From NCBI RefSeq assembly GCF_000585495.1, contig NZ_CP007264.1:124001-188000 (forward strand): DNA of 64,000 bases. Direction: 5' to 3'. A model generated the notes under the pieces. It was not told the DNA's origin, did not search any database, and saw only the letters and a program-made list of their open reading frames with translations. Shown here one piece after another: positions 35,255 to 47,144 of the stretch. The position numbers and the translations under genes were made by a program. Position 1 is the first letter of the stretch. Every line of letters starts with the position of its first letter. Source of the DNA: Thermococcus nautili (GTDB lineage Archaea > Methanobacteriota_B > Thermococci > Thermococcales > Thermococcaceae).

Positions 35255-38200
35255 ATGAGCAGAGGAGTTACGGTTAACGAGCCCACTCTAACTCCGGACG
35301 AGCTCTGGCTCGTTATGGAATCCTACTGGAAGGAAAAGGGTCTTGTGAGACAGCACCTCGATTCTTACAACGCCTTCATCGACCACGGCCTTCAGGAGGT
35401 TGTAAACGAGTTCGGCGGCGTTAAGCCCGATATTCCCGGCCTTGAGGTCAAGTTCGGAAGGATTAGGCTCGGTGAGCCCGAGTTCCAGGAGGCCCAGGGA
35501 CAGAGGAGACCACTCTATCCAATGGACGCGAGAATAAGGAACCTCACCTATTCCGCTCCGCTCTACCTTGAGATGATTCCCGTCGTCAACGGCATCGAGC
35601 AGGAGCCTGTGGAGGTTCGCATCGGTGAGCTACCGATAATGCTCAAGTCCAAGGCCTGCCGTCTCTACGGTCTCAGCGATGAGGAGCTCATAAAGCTTGG
35701 CGAGGACCCGAAGGACCCGGGAGGATACTTCATCATAAACGGTTCCGAGAGGGTTATCGTTTCTATCGAAGACCTCGCCCCGAACAAGACCCTCGTCGAG
35801 AGGGACGAGAGGCAGAACCGCGTTATAGCGAAGGTCTTCTCCTACAGGCATGGCTACAGAGCCCTGATAACCGTCGAGAGGAAGAAGGATGGAATCCTTT
35901 ACGTTTCTATCCCGAACGTTCCCAAGCCTGTCAAGTTCGTCTACGTGATGAGAGCACTCGGTCTCCTCAGCGATAAGGAGATAGTTGAGGCAGTAAGCGA
36001 CGACCCGAGGATTCAGCAGATTCTCTTCGACAACCTCGAGGATGCAAGCGACATAAGGACCCAGGAGGAAGCTTTGGACCTCATAGGAAGGCTCTCGCTT
36101 CCGGGCCAGCCCAAGGAGTACAGGCTCAAGAGGGCCGAGCACATCATAGACAACAACCTCCTCCCGCACATGGGCGTCGAGCCCGAGAGGAGGAGGGCTA
36201 AGGCTTACTACCTCGGCATGATGGCCCTCAAGGTTCTCGAGCTCTCCCTCGGCCTGCGCGGTGAGGACGACAAGGACCACTACGCCAACAAGAGGCTCAA
36301 GCTCGCTGGAGACCTCCTCAAGGACCTCTTCAGAATCGCTTTCGGCCAGCTCGTCAAGGACATGCAGTACCAGATGACCAAGACCTACCAGAGGAAGGGC
36401 GAGCGCTACACCTTCGAGAACGTTCAGAGGTTCGTGAGAAACTCGATAAGGCCCGACGTTCTCAGCGAGAGGATTGAGCACGCCCTCGCTACCGGTGCGT
36501 GGCCCGGTGGAAGAACCGGTGTCAGCCAGCTCCTTGACAGAACCAACTACATCTCGACCCTCTCGCACCTCAGGCGCGTGACTTCACCGCTCAGCAGGGA
36601 CCAGCCCCACTTCGAGGCCCGTGATTTGCACGGAACCCACTGGGGAAGAATCTGTCCGACCGAGACGCCGGAAGGTCCGAACTGTGGTCTCGTCAAGAAC
36701 TTAGCCTTGATGTCCCAGATAACCACAGGCGTTCCCGAGGAGGAGGTTCGCGAGTACCTCATGAAGCTCGGCATAGTCCCGATTGAGGAGAGAAGGCCCG
36801 CTCCGGGTCTTTACCGCGTCTACCTCAACGGTGTTCTCATCGGAACCATCGAGGACGGCCAGGCTCTTGTGGACAGAATTAGGGCCGACAGGAGGAGCGG
36901 TAAGATAAGCGACGTCATAAACGTGGCCATCTACGAGGACGAGGAAGTTAAGGAAATCTACGTCAACAGCGATGACGGTCGCGTTAGGAGGCCCCTCATC
37001 ATAGTCGAGAACGGCAAACCAAAGCTCACCCGCGAGCACATCGAGGCCGTTAAGAACGGCCAGCTCACCTGGAGCGACCTCGTGAAGATGGGCGTCATTG
37101 AATACCTCGACGCCGAGGAGGAAGAGAACGCTTACGTTGCAACCTGGCCCTGGGAGGTCACCGAGGAGCACACCCACCTCGAGCTCATGCCGGCCGCGAT
37201 ACTCGGTATCCCCGCTTCGCTCGTTCCGTATCCGGAGCACAACGCGGCCCCGCGTAACACCTACGGCGCGGGTATGGCCAAGCAGAGCCTCGGTCTCGGC
37301 TGGGCCAACTTCAGGATTAGAGTTGACACCCGCGGTCACCTCATGCACTACCCGCAGGTTCCGCTCGTCAACTCGCGCATAATGAAGGCGGTCGGTTTCG
37401 AGGAGAGGCCAGCCGGCCAGAACTTCGTCGTTGCGGTGCTCAGCTACCACGGCTACAACATGGAGGATGCCGTAATCATCAACAAGGCCTCAATCGAGCG
37501 CGGTCTCGCTCGTTCGACCTTCTTCAGAACCTACGAGGCTGAAGAGAAGAGGTATCTGGGCGGTCAGAAGGACACCTTTGAGGTTCCCGACCCGACGATA
37601 CAGGGCTACCTCGGCGAGAAATACTACCGCCACCTCGACGAGGACGGTCTCATCTTCCCTGAGTCCAAGGTCGAAGGAAAGGACGTCCTTGTCGGAAGGA
37701 CCTCACCGCCGAGGTTCCTTGAGGAGCAGAGCGGTCTCGGCGGAATGGCCCTTCAGGGAAGGAGAGAGACCAGCGTAACGGTCAGGCCGAGCGAGAGGGG
37801 TATCGTTGACAAGGTCATCGTCACCGAGACCGGCGACGGAACCAAGCTCGTCAAGGTCACCGTCAGGGACCTGCGCATTCCAGAGCTCGGTGACAAGTTC
37901 GCTTCAAGGCACGGTCAGAAGGGTGTTATAGGTTTAATCGTCCCGCAGGAGGACATGCCTTGGACCGAGAGCGGTATCGTGCCGGACCTCATAGTCAACC
38001 CGCACGGTATTCCGAGCCGTATGACCGTCGGACAGCTCATAGAGGCCATCGGCGGAAAGGTCGCCTCGCTCAAGGGAAGGCGTGTTGACGGAACCGCTTT
38101 CATCGGTGAGCCCGAGGAGAGGCTCAGGAAGGAGCTTGAAGAGCTCGGCTTCAAGCACAGCGGAAGAGAAGTTATGTACGACGGCATAACCGGCAGGCGC

Positions 38201-38626
38201 CTTGAAGCAGATATATTCGTCGGCGTCATCTACTACCAGAGGCTCCACCACATGGTAGCGGACAAGATGCACGCGAGGAGCAGGGGTCCGGTTCAGGTTC
38301 TCACCAAGCAGCCGACCGAGGGAAGGGCGAGAGAGGGCGGTCTCAGGTTCGGTGAGATGGAGCGTGACGTCCTCATCGGCCACGGCGCGGCGATGTTGCT
38401 CATTGAGCGTCTCCTCGAGGAGAGCGACAAGACGGAAGTATGGGTCTGTGAGAACTGTGGACACCTGGCACTTGAGGACAAGCGTCGCGGTAAGGTCTAC
38501 TGCCCGGTCTGTGGCGAGGAGGAGAAGATAAGCAAGGTTGAGATGAGCTACGCCTTCAAACTGTTGCTTGACGAGTTGAAGGCTATGGTGATTAGGCCTT
38601 CCCTCAAGTTGAAGGATAGGGTGTGA
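35255..38626 (+). CDS. rpoB: RNA polymerase subunit B
   Basis: An 1123-residue undivided second-largest subunit, as usual in Thermococcales (methanogens split it). Conserved blocks include [46 protein letters not shown] and the C-terminal zinc ribbon [11 protein letters not shown]...CPVCGEE. The 3' end overlaps the rpoA1 region. Confidence 0.97.
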   Translation: MSRGVTVNEPTLTPDELWLVMESYWKEKGLVRQHLDSYNAFIDHGLQEVVNEFGGVKPDIPGLEVKFGRIRLGEPEFQEAQGQRRPLYPMDARIRNLTYSAPLYLEMIPVVNGIEQEPVEVRIGELPIMLKSKACRLYGLSDEELIKLGEDPKDPGGYFIINGSERVIVSIEDLAPNKTLVERDERQNRVIAKVFSYRHGYRALITVERKKDGILYVSIPNVPKPVKFVYVMRALGLLSDKEIVEAVSDDPRIQQILFDNLEDASDIRTQEEALDLIGRLSLPGQPKEYRLKRAEHIIDNNLLPHMGVEPERRRAKAYYLGMMALKVLELSLGLRGEDDKDHYANKRLKLAGDLLKDLFRIAFGQLVKDMQYQMTKTYQRKGERYTFENVQRFVRNSIRPDVLSERIEHALATGAWPGGRTGVSQLLDRTNYISTLSHLRRVTSPLSRDQPHFEARDLHGTHWGRICPTETPEGPNCGLVKNLALMSQITTGVPEEEVREYLMKLGIVPIEERRPAPGLYRVYLNGVLIGTIEDGQALVDRIRADRRSGKISDVINVAIYEDEEVKEIYVNSDDGRVRRPLIIVENGKPKLTREHIEAVKNGQLTWSDLVKMGVIEYLDAEEEENAYVATWPWEVTEEHTHLELMPAAILGIPASLVPYPEHNAAPRNTYGAGMAKQSLGLGWANFRIRVDTRGHLMHYPQVPLVNSRIMKAVGFEERPAGQNFVVAVLSYHGYNMEDAVIINKASIERGLARSTFFRTYEAEEKRYLGGQKDTFEVPDPTIQGYLGEKYYRHLDEDGLIFPESKVEGKDVLVGRTSPPRFLEEQSGLGGMALQGRRETSVTVRPSERGIVDKVIVTETGDGTKLVKVTVRDLRIPELGDKFASRHGQKGVIGLIVPQEDMPWTESGIVPDLIVNPHGIPSRMTVGQLIEAIGGKVASLKGRRVDGTAFIGEPEERLRKELEELGFKHSGREVMYDGITGRRLEADIFVGVIYYQRLHHMVADKMHARSRGPVQVLTKQPTEGRAREGGLRFGEMERDVLIGHGAAMLLIERLLEESDKTEVWVCENCGHLALEDKRRGKVYCPVCGEEEKISKVEMSYAFKLLLDELKAMVIRPSLKLKDRV

Positions 38627-38631
38627 TGGCC

Positions 38632-41352
38632 ATGCAGTCGATGAAAAAGGTCATCGGGAGTATCGAGTTCGGAATACTCTCACCCCAGGAAATCAGAAAG
38701 ATGAGTGCGGCGGAGATTACCGTCCCGGACACCTACGACGATGACGGTTACCCCATCGAAGGCGGTCTGATGGACAAGAGGCTCGGTGTCATCGACCCGG
38801 GTCTTAGATGTGAGACCTGTGGGGCAAGGGCCGGCGAGTGTCCCGGCCACTTCGGCCACGTCGAGCTCGCGAGACCTGTCATTCACGTTGGATTCGCCAA
38901 GACAATTCACCGCGTCCTTGAGAGCACCTGCCGTGAGTGCGGCAGGATAAAGCTCACCGACGAGGAGATAGAGGAGTACATGAAGAAGTTCGAGGTCGTT
39001 GGCGACAGGAAGAAGGCCAAGGACAGGCTCATAAAGGAGATTCACAAGAAGGCCAAGGAGAGAATGGTCTGCCCGCACTGTGGAGCACCGCAGTTCCCGA
39101 TTAAGTTCGAGAGGCCCACCATATACTGGGAGCTCAGGAAGGACGAAGAAGGTAACGAGTACAAGCACAGGATGATGCCGAGCGAGGTTCGCGACAGGCT
39201 TGAGAAGATACCCGACAAGGACCTGCCGCTCCTCGGACTCGACCCAGAGAAGTCCCGCCCGGAGTGGATGGTTCTCACCGTCCTCCCGGTTCCGCCCGTT
39301 ACCATGAGGCCGTCAATCACCCTCGAAAGCGGTATCAGAGCCGAGGACGACCTCACCCACAAGCTCGTTGACATAATCCGTATCAACAACAGGCTCAAGA
39401 GCAACATCGAGGCCGGTGCGCCCCAGCTGATTATCGAGGACCTCTGGGACCTCCTCCAGTACCACGTGACAACTTACATCAACAACGAGACCTCGGGCAT
39501 TCCTCCAGCCAAGCACAAGAGCGGAAGGCCCCTCAAAACCCTCGCCCAGCGTTTGAAGGGTAAAGAAGGCCGCTTCCGTGGAAACCTCAGCGGTAAGCGC
39601 GTCAACTTCTCGGCCCGTACCGTCATCAGCCCGGACCCGATGATAAGCATTAACGAGGTCGGCGTTCCGATAGCGGTCGCCATGGAGCTCACCGTTCCGG
39701 AGAAGGTCACCGAGTTCAACTTCGAGAAGCTCAGGCAGAGGGTTCTTAACGGTCCCGACAAGTATCCGGGAGCCAACTACGTCATCGACCCCGAGGGAAG
39801 GAGAATCCGCCTCATGGAAACCAACCGCGAGAAGATAGCAAACGAGCTCCTCGACATCGGCTGGACTGTTGAGAGGCACCTTGAGGACGGCGACATAGTT
39901 CTCTTCAACAGACAGCCCTCGCTCCACAGAATGAGTATAATGGCCCACCGCGTCAGGGTCATGCCCTACAGAACCTTCCGCCTCAACCTTGCCGTCTGTC
40001 CGCCCTACAACGCCGATTTCGACGGTGACGAAATGAACCTCCACGTGCCCCAGACGGAGGAGGCCCAGGCGGAAGCGAAGATACTCATGGAGGTCCAGAA
40101 CCACATAATCTCGCCGAGGTACGGAGGCCCGCTCATCGCTGGAATCCAGGACCACATCTCCGGTGGCTACCTGCTCACGCGCGAAGGGGCTTACTTCACC
40201 CGCTCAGAGGTTGAGCAGATGCTCATGTTCGCCGGCGTTGACGTTGAGGAGCTTCCCAAACCTGACAAGGTCGAGAACGGCGTCGAGCTCTGGAGCGGAA
40301 AGACGATATTCTCGCTCCTCCTTCCGAACGACCTCACCATCTGGTACCGCAACAAGCTCTGTGACGAGCCCGAGCGCTGTGAGGCCCTTGAGAAGCTCAT
40401 AGAGGAGAAGCTCGTTCCAGACCCGGAGGAAGTTAGAAAGCTTGCCTACGACGGCTTTGTCTACATCCAGAACGGAAAGCTCCTCAGCGGTGCGATAGAC
40501 AAAAAGGCCTACGGTAGGGAGGACGGAAAGCTCCTCGACCTCATAGTGAGGGAGTACGGCGTCGAGAGGGCCAGGCAGTTCCTCGACCAGGTCACCAAGC
40601 TGACGATATGGGTCATTACCCACAAGGGCTTCACCACAGCCATAGACGACGAGGACCTCCCGCAGGAGGCCCTTGATAGGATTAAGGAAATCATCCGTGA
40701 CGCCGAGGAGAAGGTGAACAGGCTCATCGAAGCCTACAAGCGCGGCGAGCTTGAACCGCTCCCAGGTAAGACCCTTGAGGAGACCCTTGAGAGCAAGATA
40801 ATGGCCGTCTTAGCGGAAGCGCGTGACAACGCCGGTAAGGTCGCCGAGAGGTACCTCGGTATGAGCAACCACGCGGTCATCATGGCCAAGACCGGAGCGA
40901 GGGGTAAGATACTCAACATCACTCAGATGGCGGCGATGCTCGGTCAGCAGTCAATCCGTGGAAAGCGTCTCTACCGTGGCTACCGCGGAAGGGTCCTCAC
41001 CCACTTCAAGCCCGGCGACTTGGGAGCCAGGGCCAAGGGATTCGTCATTAACTCCTACAAGAGCGGTCTCACACCACAGGAGTACTTCTTCCACGCAATG
41101 GGTGGACGTGAGGGACTGGTCGATACCGCCGTCAGGACTGCCCAGAGCGGTTACATGCAGAGAAGGTTAATCAACGCCCTCCAGGACCTCAAGGTCGACT
41201 ACGACGGAACTGTGAGAGACCCGACCGGAATCATCGTCCAGTTCCGCTATGGAGAGGACGGCGTTGACCCGATGAAGAGCTGGGGAGGCAAGACCGTTGA
41301 CGTTGACAGGGTTATAATCAGGACCCTGTTGAAGACCCGTGCCAAGGGGTGA
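38632..41352 (+). CDS. rpoA1: RNA polymerase subunit A'
   Basis: The N-terminal two thirds of the largest subunit, 906 residues. It carries the clamp zinc site [17 protein letters not shown], a second CPHC, and the catalytic [12 protein letters not shown] (Asp462, Asp464, Asp466). ATG 38632 was preferred because GGGTG lies 8 bp upstream; ATG 38626 is also possible. Its stop overlaps the start region of rpoA2. Confidence 0.96.
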   Translation: MQSMKKVIGSIEFGILSPQEIRKMSAAEITVPDTYDDDGYPIEGGLMDKRLGVIDPGLRCETCGARAGECPGHFGHVELARPVIHVGFAKTIHRVLESTCRECGRIKLTDEEIEEYMKKFEVVGDRKKAKDRLIKEIHKKAKERMVCPHCGAPQFPIKFERPTIYWELRKDEEGNEYKHRMMPSEVRDRLEKIPDKDLPLLGLDPEKSRPEWMVLTVLPVPPVTMRPSITLESGIRAEDDLTHKLVDIIRINNRLKSNIEAGAPQLIIEDLWDLLQYHVTTYINNETSGIPPAKHKSGRPLKTLAQRLKGKEGRFRGNLSGKRVNFSARTVISPDPMISINEVGVPIAVAMELTVPEKVTEFNFEKLRQRVLNGPDKYPGANYVIDPEGRRIRLMETNREKIANELLDIGWTVERHLEDGDIVLFNRQPSLHRMSIMAHRVRVMPYRTFRLNLAVCPPYNADFDGDEMNLHVPQTEEAQAEAKILMEVQNHIISPRYGGPLIAGIQDHISGGYLLTREGAYFTRSEVEQMLMFAGVDVEELPKPDKVENGVELWSGKTIFSLLLPNDLTIWYRNKLCDEPERCEALEKLIEEKLVPDPEEVRKLAYDGFVYIQNGKLLSGAIDKKAYGREDGKLLDLIVREYGVERARQFLDQVTKLTIWVITHKGFTTAIDDEDLPQEALDRIKEIIRDAEEKVNRLIEAYKRGELEPLPGKTLEETLESKIMAVLAEARDNAGKVAERYLGMSNHAVIMAKTGARGKILNITQMAAMLGQQSIRGKRLYRGYRGRVLTHFKPGDLGARAKGFVINSYKSGLTPQEYFFHAMGGREGLVDTAVRTAQSGYMQRRLINALQDLKVDYDGTVRDPTGIIVQFRYGEDGVDPMKSWGGKTVDVDRVIIRTLLKTRAKG

Positions 41353-41357
41353 TGCTC

Positions 41358-42533
41358 ATGGTTTCCGAGAGAACTATAAAGAACCTCGTTGAGAAGGCCG
41401 ACCTTCCCAAGAGCGTTAAGGACGAACTCTACCAGAAGCTCCTGAAGTATAACGAGAAGTACGACCTCAAGAAGGCCGAGGTTGAGGCCATCATCGAAGA
41501 GACCGTTAAGGAATACCAGAACGCCCTCGTTGAGCCTGGAGAGGCGATAGGAACCGTCGCGGCGCAGTCAATAGGTGAGCCTTCAACCCAGATGACCCTC
41601 AACACCTTCCACTACGCTGGTGTCGCCGAAATCAACGTCACCCTCGGTCTGCCGAGAATCATCGAGATTGTTGATGCCAGAAAGAACCCATCGACCCCAA
41701 TCATGACTGTCTACCTCGACGAGAAGCACCGCTATGACCGCGAGAAGGCCCTTGAGGTTGCGAGGCGCATCGAGGGAACGACCCTTGAGAACCTCGCGAG
41801 GGAGGAGACGATAGACATCCTCAACTTCGAGTTCATCGTCGAGATTGACCCCGAGAGGCTTGAGAAGGCCGGCCTCGACATGGAGAGGGTCAAGAGGAAG
41901 CTTGAGAGCTCATTCAAGAGCGCCGAATTCGAGGTTGAGGGATACACGCTCATAGTGAGGCCCAAGAAGGTAACGAAGCTCTCAGACCTGAGAAAGCTTG
42001 CCGAAAAGGTTAAAAAGCACCGCCTTAAGGGTCTCTCGGGCGTCGGAAAGACCATCATAAGGAAGGAAGGCGACGAGTACGTGATATACACCGAGGGCTC
42101 GAACTTCAAGCAGGTCCTCAAGGTTCCTGGTGTCGACCCGACCAGGACGAGAACCAATAACATCCACGAGATTGCGGAAGTGCTTGGCATTGAGGCAGCT
42201 CGCAACGCAATCATCGAGGAAATCGTCAACACGATGCGCGAGCAGGGTCTTGAGGTTGACGTCAGGCACATCATGCTCGTCGCCGACATGATGACCCTCG
42301 ACGGCGTCATCCTGCCGATAGGCAGGCACGGTGTCGTCGGGGAGAAGGCGAGCGTCTTAGCAAGGGCGGCCTTCGAGATTACGACCCAGCACCTGTTCGA
42401 GGCCGCCGAGAGGGGAGAGACAGACCCGCTCAACGGTGTCGTTGAGAACGTCCTCATCGGCCAGCCCGTTCCCGTGGGTACGGGAATAGTCAAGCTGGCA
42501 ATGAATCTCCCCCTGAGACCGAAAAGGGAGTAG
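41358..42533 (+). CDS. rpoA2: RNA polymerase subunit A''
   Basis: The C-terminal third of the largest subunit, 391 residues, containing the trigger-loop region [33 protein letters not shown] 41358 follows GGGGTGATGCTC; two in-frame starts lie just upstream. The A'/A'' split is standard in archaea. Confidence 0.96.
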   Translation: MVSERTIKNLVEKADLPKSVKDELYQKLLKYNEKYDLKKAEVEAIIEETVKEYQNALVEPGEAIGTVAAQSIGEPSTQMTLNTFHYAGVAEINVTLGLPRIIEIVDARKNPSTPIMTVYLDEKHRYDREKALEVARRIEGTTLENLAREETIDILNFEFIVEIDPERLEKAGLDMERVKRKLESSFKSAEFEVEGYTLIVRPKKVTKLSDLRKLAEKVKKHRLKGLSGVGKTIIRKEGDEYVIYTEGSNFKQVLKVPGVDPTRTRTNNIHEIAEVLGIEAARNAIIEEIVNTMREQGLEVDVRHIMLVADMMTLDGVILPIGRHGVVGEKASVLARAAFEITTQHLFEAAERGETDPLNGVVENVLIGQPVPVGTGIVKLAMNLPLRPKRE

Positions 42534-42546
42534 GGAGGTGTAGTTA

Positions 42547-43292
<746 letters not shown>

Positions 43293-43302
43293 GGTGATGT
43301 TC

Positions 43303-43746
43303 ATGCCCGGAAAGAAGGCTCCGTATGGTGAATTTGCCGGTAGAAAGCTCAAGCTCAAGAGGAAGAAGTTCCGCTGGAGCGACATTCGCTACAAGAGGAG
43401 AGTTCTCAGGCTCAAGGAGAAGAGCGACCCGCTTGAAGGCGCTCCGCAGGCCAGGGGAATAGTTCTTGAGAAGATAGCCGTCGAGGCCAAGCAGCCTAAC
43501 TCAGGAATGCGTAAGGCGGTTCGTGTTCAGCTCATCAAGAACGGTAAGGTCGTCACCGCCTTCACCCCCGGTGACGGTGCCATAAACCACATCGACGAGC
43601 ACGACGAGGTCATCATCGAGGGAATCGGCGGTCCTAAGGGCGGTTCGATGGGTGATATCCCTGGAATCCGCTACAAGGTCGTCAAGGTCAACAGGGTCTC
43701 ACTGAAGGAGCTCGTCAAGGGAAGGAAGGAGAAGCCGAGGAGGTGA
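43303..43746 (+). CDS. rps12: Ribosomal protein S12
   Basis: A 147-residue decoding-centre protein, [20 protein letters not shown] and the universally conserved [23 protein letters not shown] 43303 follows GAGGTGATGTTC. Followed 6 bp later by rps7. Confidence 0.96.
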   Translation: MPGKKAPYGEFAGRKLKLKRKKFRWSDIRYKRRVLRLKEKSDPLEGAPQARGIVLEKIAVEAKQPNSGMRKAVRVQLIKNGKVVTAFTPGDGAINHIDEHDEVIIEGIGGPKGGSMGDIPGIRYKVVKVNRVSLKELVKGRKEKPRR

Positions 43747-43752
43747 AAGAGA

Positions 43753-44400
43753 ATGGCCAAGCCACTCACCGAGCGCTTTTTCATCCCGAAGGAGCTTAAG
43801 GTCATGGGGCGCTGGAGCGTTGAGGACGTTGTCGTCAACGACCCCTCGCTGAGACCCTACATAAACCTCGACGCGAGAATCCTCCCGCACAGCCACGGCA
43901 GGCACGCCAAGAAGCCCTTCGGCAAGGCCCAGGTTCACATCGTCGAGAGGCTCATCAACAAGGTCATGAGGAGCGGTGCCAGCCACTACAAGGCCGGCGG
44001 TCACTTCATGAGGCGCGAGCACCGCTCGATAATGAGCAAGAAGATGAAGGCCTACGAGGTCGTCAAGGAGGCCTTCATGATTATCGAGCGCAGGACCAAG
44101 CAGAACCCGATTCAGGTTCTCATAAGGGCCATCGAGAACTCCGCCCCGAGGGAGGACACGACCACCATCGCCTTCGGTGGAATCCGCTACCACATGGCCG
44201 TTGACGTCTCCCCGCTCAGGAGGCTCGACATCGCCCTCAAGAACATCGCCCTCGGTGCTAGCATCAAGTGCTACCGCAACAAGACCACATACGCCCAAGC
44301 CCTGGCTGAGGAAATCATTGCCGCCGCCAACAAGGACCCGAAGAGCTTCGCCTACAGCAAGAAGGAAGAAATCGAGAGGATTGCCCAGTCCTCCCGCTGA
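43753..44400 (+). CDS. rps7: Ribosomal protein S7
   Basis: A 215-residue small-subunit head protein with [20 protein letters not shown] and the C-terminal [20 protein letters not shown]. It ends the polymerase/ribosome operon; a T-rich stretch (TTCTCTTCAGTTTATAT) follows. In many archaea elongation factor 1-alpha comes next, but here toxin-antitoxin genes do. Confidence 0.96.
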   Translation: MAKPLTERFFIPKELKVMGRWSVEDVVVNDPSLRPYINLDARILPHSHGRHAKKPFGKAQVHIVERLINKVMRSGASHYKAGGHFMRREHRSIMSKKMKAYEVVKEAFMIIERRTKQNPIQVLIRAIENSAPREDTTTIAFGGIRYHMAVDVSPLRRLDIALKNIALGASIKCYRNKTTYAQALAEEIIAAANKDPKSFAYSKKEEIERIAQSSR

Positions 44401-44497
44401 GGGTTGGGTTTCCTGTTCTCATTCTCTCTTCAGTTTATATATTACCGCTTCCGTTGTTGCCAAAAATTATTTATTGTCCAAAATTCAACAACATAGC

Positions 44498-44740
44498 ATG
44501 ACAACTGAAATTGTCAAAGTAGACAAGAATGGAAGGATATATCTCCCCGCATCCCTGCGGAAGAAATTTGGGACCAGCTCTTTCTACGTTGAGGAAAGGG
44601 GGGATGAGATAGTTCTTATCCCGGTTCGCAAAAGAATCATGAAGTACTACGGAGTATTCAAAGGTGAGAATCTAAGTGCGGAAGAGATTGACCAGTTAAT
44701 TGAGGAGAAAACAGAGCAACTTCTGAGGGATGAGCTGTGA
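44498..44740 (+). CDS. vapB: VapB-type antitoxin, AbrB fold (module 1)
   Basis: An 80-residue protein with an N-terminal swapped-hairpin DNA-binding domain (EIVKVDKNGRIYLPASLRKKF) and a C-terminal helical toxin-binding tail (SAEEIDQLIEEKTEQLLRDEL). It would repress its own promoter (AT-rich TATA ATTATTTATTG upstream) and neutralise the PIN toxin. Its stop overlaps the vapC start. Base composition is more AT-rich than the ribosomal operon before it. Confidence 0.82.
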   Translation: MTTEIVKVDKNGRIYLPASLRKKFGTSSFYVEERGDEIVLIPVRKRIMKYYGVFKGENLSAEEIDQLIEEKTEQLLRDEL

Positions 44741-45102
44741 AGGTTTACGTTGACGTGAATGTTCTGTATTATTTCCTCACAGCCAACGAGGAGTTCGGAG
44801 AGCGTGCGAGAGACCTGCTTGAGAGATACAGCGGAAACATGATAACTTCAGCCCTTACAGTATGGCAACTTTATATTCTGTTTAGGAGGCAAAAGACTAA
44901 GTTGAACATCACTGATATACTTCTGGATTTGGGAATTGAGGTAGTTCCCTTAACCATGGAAATCCTTAGAAATGCCGAAAGATGCAAAAAGCTCGATTTC
45001 GACGATGCCCTTCATTACGCCACTATGAGGGCCCATGGGATAAGGACAATCCTGTCAAACGATAAGGATTTCGACAAAGTTGACGTAGAAAGGGTATTCT
45101 AA
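44737..45102 (+). CDS. vapC: VapC-type PIN-domain toxin (module 1)
   Basis: A 121-residue PIN ribonuclease. The acidic catalytic residues are in MKVYVDVNVLY (Asp6), KKLDFDDALHYATM and LSNDKDFDKV. VapC toxins cleave tRNA or rRNA and stop growth when free. GTG 44737 overlaps the antitoxin stop. Confidence 0.85.
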   Translation: MKVYVDVNVLYYFLTANEEFGERARDLLERYSGNMITSALTVWQLYILFRRQKTKLNITDILLDLGIEVVPLTMEILRNAERCKKLDFDDALHYATMRAHGIRTILSNDKDFDKVDVERVF

Positions 45103-45196
45103 ACCTGCACTGGGCATGTCCCCTTCCCATGTTTCTCTCTGTTGATTTCCAAATGTTTTTATGCTTTGTGGGTAAGATTATTTTGGTGGTAGTAAG

Positions 45197-45427
45197 ATGA
45201 CAACCGTAAAAGTTTCTTCGAAGGGCCAGATAGTCTTACCCAAGGCCATTCGTGAGAAGTTCGGCATCAAAGAGGGCGATGAACTTGAGGTTCTTGACTT
45301 TGGGAACGAGATTGTGATAGTTCCGATAAAGAAAGGCCTAAAACTCAGGGGGCTTGTGAAGTTCGAAAAACCCGCTAAGGAGATTCTAAGGGAGATTAGA
45401 GCAGAAGAGGAGGAGCCGGAGGACTGA
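45197..45427 (+). CDS. vapB: VapB-type antitoxin, AbrB fold (module 2)
   Basis: A 76-residue AbrB-fold antitoxin, TTVKVSSKGQIVLPKAIREK, with an acidic tail (RAEEEEPED). It ends 2 bp before the second PIN toxin. Although the fold is the same as module 1, the tails differ, so cross-neutralisation is unlikely. Confidence 0.85.
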   Translation: MTTVKVSSKGQIVLPKAIREKFGIKEGDELEVLDFGNEIVIVPIKKGLKLRGLVKFEKPAKEILREIRAEEEEPED

Positions 45428-45429
45428 CC

Positions 45430-45825
45430 ATGAAAGTCGTCCTGGACAGCCATGCAATTCTTGCCTATATAAACGACGAGCCTGCGGCCGAGAAGGTTCA
45501 AGAATACCTTAACCTCGGGAAGGAAGGAAAGGTTGGGCTATACATGAACGTTGTTAATGTGGGAGAAGTTTACTACGTTCTTTCAAGGCGAAAGGGCGTT
45601 GATGTGGCCAATATTGCGATAGCGCTTCTAAAGCGGGAACCAATAACGTTCATCATTGCGGATGAAAGGCTCGCTTTAATGGCCGGTCGGATAAAAGCCT
45701 TCCACAAGTTGAGCTATGCAGATGCCTTCGCCGCCGCCACTGCAATAGACCTCGATGCGGTACTCTTAACGGGGGACGATGAGTTCAAGAGTGTTGAGGA
45801 TAAAGTGAAGATTGAGTGGCTCTGA
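45430..45825 (+). CDS. vapC: VapC-type PIN-domain toxin (module 2)
   Basis: A 131-residue PIN ribonuclease with acidic residues in MKVVLDSHAILAYI (Asp6), VVNVGEVYYVL (Glu), LSYADAFAAATA and LLTGDDEFKSV. It is not a recent copy of module 1. Target RNA unknown. Confidence 0.86.
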   Translation: MKVVLDSHAILAYINDEPAAEKVQEYLNLGKEGKVGLYMNVVNVGEVYYVLSRRKGVDVANIAIALLKREPITFIIADERLALMAGRIKAFHKLSYADAFAAATAIDLDAVLLTGDDEFKSVEDKVKIEWL

Positions 45826-45849
45826 GTTTTTGAGTTAAAGGAGAAAGGC

Positions 45850-45913
45850 CCAAACCAATTATAACGCCCTTAATCTTCCCGTGCTCGTCCTAAATGTACT
45901 CAACACCCTCCAT
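45850..45913 (-). pseudogene. Remnant of a RelB/Phd-like antitoxin gene
   Basis: From ATG 45913, preceded by GGTGTGGGT, the minus strand reads MEGVEYI, a TAG stop (45890-45892), then DEHGKIKGVIIGLGL. The pattern VEYI-x-DEHGKIKGVII is that of short archaeal antitoxins (EYVVDENGKxKAVII), so one nonsense change and loss of the 3' part have inactivated it. No matching toxin remains. The rest of 45826-46081 shows no other feature. Confidence 0.45.
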
Positions 45914-46081
45914 ACCCACACCTGAAGGGATTTTGTTCCGCGCCTATTTACCCCCTTCGCCCTGCATGCTTCACAAGGTCAGAGATTTTTCGGACTTTCG
46001 CCCTCATCTTCAGTTATCGAACGCAAAACGGCACGGGAAAAACCATTTAACCTCCAGGGCCCATCCCAAATCGGTGAGAGA

Positions 46082-46324
46082 ATGAGTGAGGTTATCAACT
46101 CCCATGCGCTCCTCCGGAAAATAGAGCGCATAGAGAAAGAACTGGAGGACTTAAGGACCATGTTACTCAAGATGGTCGTCGAAAACCTATCAGCGGGTGA
46201 TGAAATAGACAGGGAAACGTTGAAAGCCTTTGAGAGAGACCTTAAGGACATGATAGAGGGCAAAGTTGAAGTTCTTAGCGCCGATGAGACCATTAAAATC
46301 CTTTCGGAAAAGGTAGGAGGTTAA
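46082..46324 (+). CDS. Small coiled-coil protein, possible orphan antitoxin
   Basis: An 80-residue, highly charged helical protein with an N-terminal coiled coil (LLRKIERIEKELEDLRTMLL) and a tail VEVLSADETIKILSEKVGG. Length, charge and position next to two vapBC modules suggest an antitoxin, but no toxin gene follows. ATG 46082 has GGTGAGAGA upstream. Family not recognised. Confidence 0.55.
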   Translation: MSEVINSHALLRKIERIEKELEDLRTMLLKMVVENLSAGDEIDRETLKAFERDLKDMIEGKVEVLSADETIKILSEKVGG

Positions 46325-46395
46325 CGCTTTTTGTACGCCCGCCGGCCAGATAAAGCCCCCACAAGTTGGAATCATGCCGATGCTTTATGCCGCAT

Positions 46396-47124
46396 TCAGA
46401 CTTCACTAAACCTCACCCTGAATGAGTCCCTATCTTTATCGATTCTCAGTGAAAATCTGGCGTAATAGCTGTCGTAGGCGAAGTCGTCGAAGACCATTCG
46501 ACCGCCACCCTTTACCTGCAGAGGCTTTCCTTTCCCAGTAACCTCAACTCTCAGTATCCCGCCGTTTCCGGGCAAAAGTCTGAATCCCCTGATAACGCCC
46601 CTAAATGGTCTTACAGTGATGGCGCCCTCCCAGAAGTCCAAAAGCACGGGCGAGAGCCGGCCCGTTATTTTTATGTACTCACCTCGTTTGAAGATAATCT
46701 CCCCCGTAAGTTCCTCATCGATTGGCGCATATACAAACGATTCCCTGCCTGCTCTGCAAAGCCGACAGCGGACTGGAAAATTTATCACTGCCCTAGAGAG
46801 AACCCCAAAGTCCACAACCAGGTAAACCACTCCCCAGTAGATTTCCTCTTCCCCATCATTGCACAATACCTCTCGCTCCACCCTGGGAATTGTCTGGGCG
46901 TATCCGCCGAGAATTCTGGCGACTACTCTATACGTTCCCTCGTCGTCCAGGGGCTCGATTGAAGGGGTGGCATTCCTCAGAACTTCCACTTTGTCTATGG
47001 TGGTCTCGATAACGGGTTCTACCTCAATCTCCTGCCCTATCCTGAACACTTCAGAGGGTTCCCTCAGGCCACCGGAGGTCATGTCCGAAAGCGTTGTATC
47101 GTCAATGTAGAGGTTTAGCTCCAC
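46396..47124 (-). CDS. Hypothetical beta-rich protein
   Basis: A 242-residue soluble protein not recognised. It is predicted to be mostly beta strand and contains a CRLCRAGRE motif near the middle and another Cys in VLCNDGEEE, so metal binding is possible. It starts 20 bp after the stop of the phosphodiesterase gene and is probably co-transcribed with it. Confidence 0.55.
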   Translation of the reverse strand: MELNLYIDDTTLSDMTSGGLREPSEVFRIGQEIEVEPVIETTIDKVEVLRNATPSIEPLDDEGTYRVVARILGGYAQTIPRVEREVLCNDGEEEIYWGVVYLVVDFGVLSRAVINFPVRCRLCRAGRESFVYAPIDEELTGEIIFKRGEYIKITGRLSPVLLDFWEGAITVRPFRGVIRGFRLLPGNGGILRVEVTGKGKPLQVKGGGRMVFDDFAYDSYYARFSLRIDKDRDSFRVRFSEV

Positions 47125-47144
47125 GTCCGCTCCACCTATCCCAG

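Noticed and set aside
46325-46395. Possible toxin remnant after the orphan small gene
   Set aside because: No PIN, RelE or HEPN motif could be read in any frame of this 71-bp gap.
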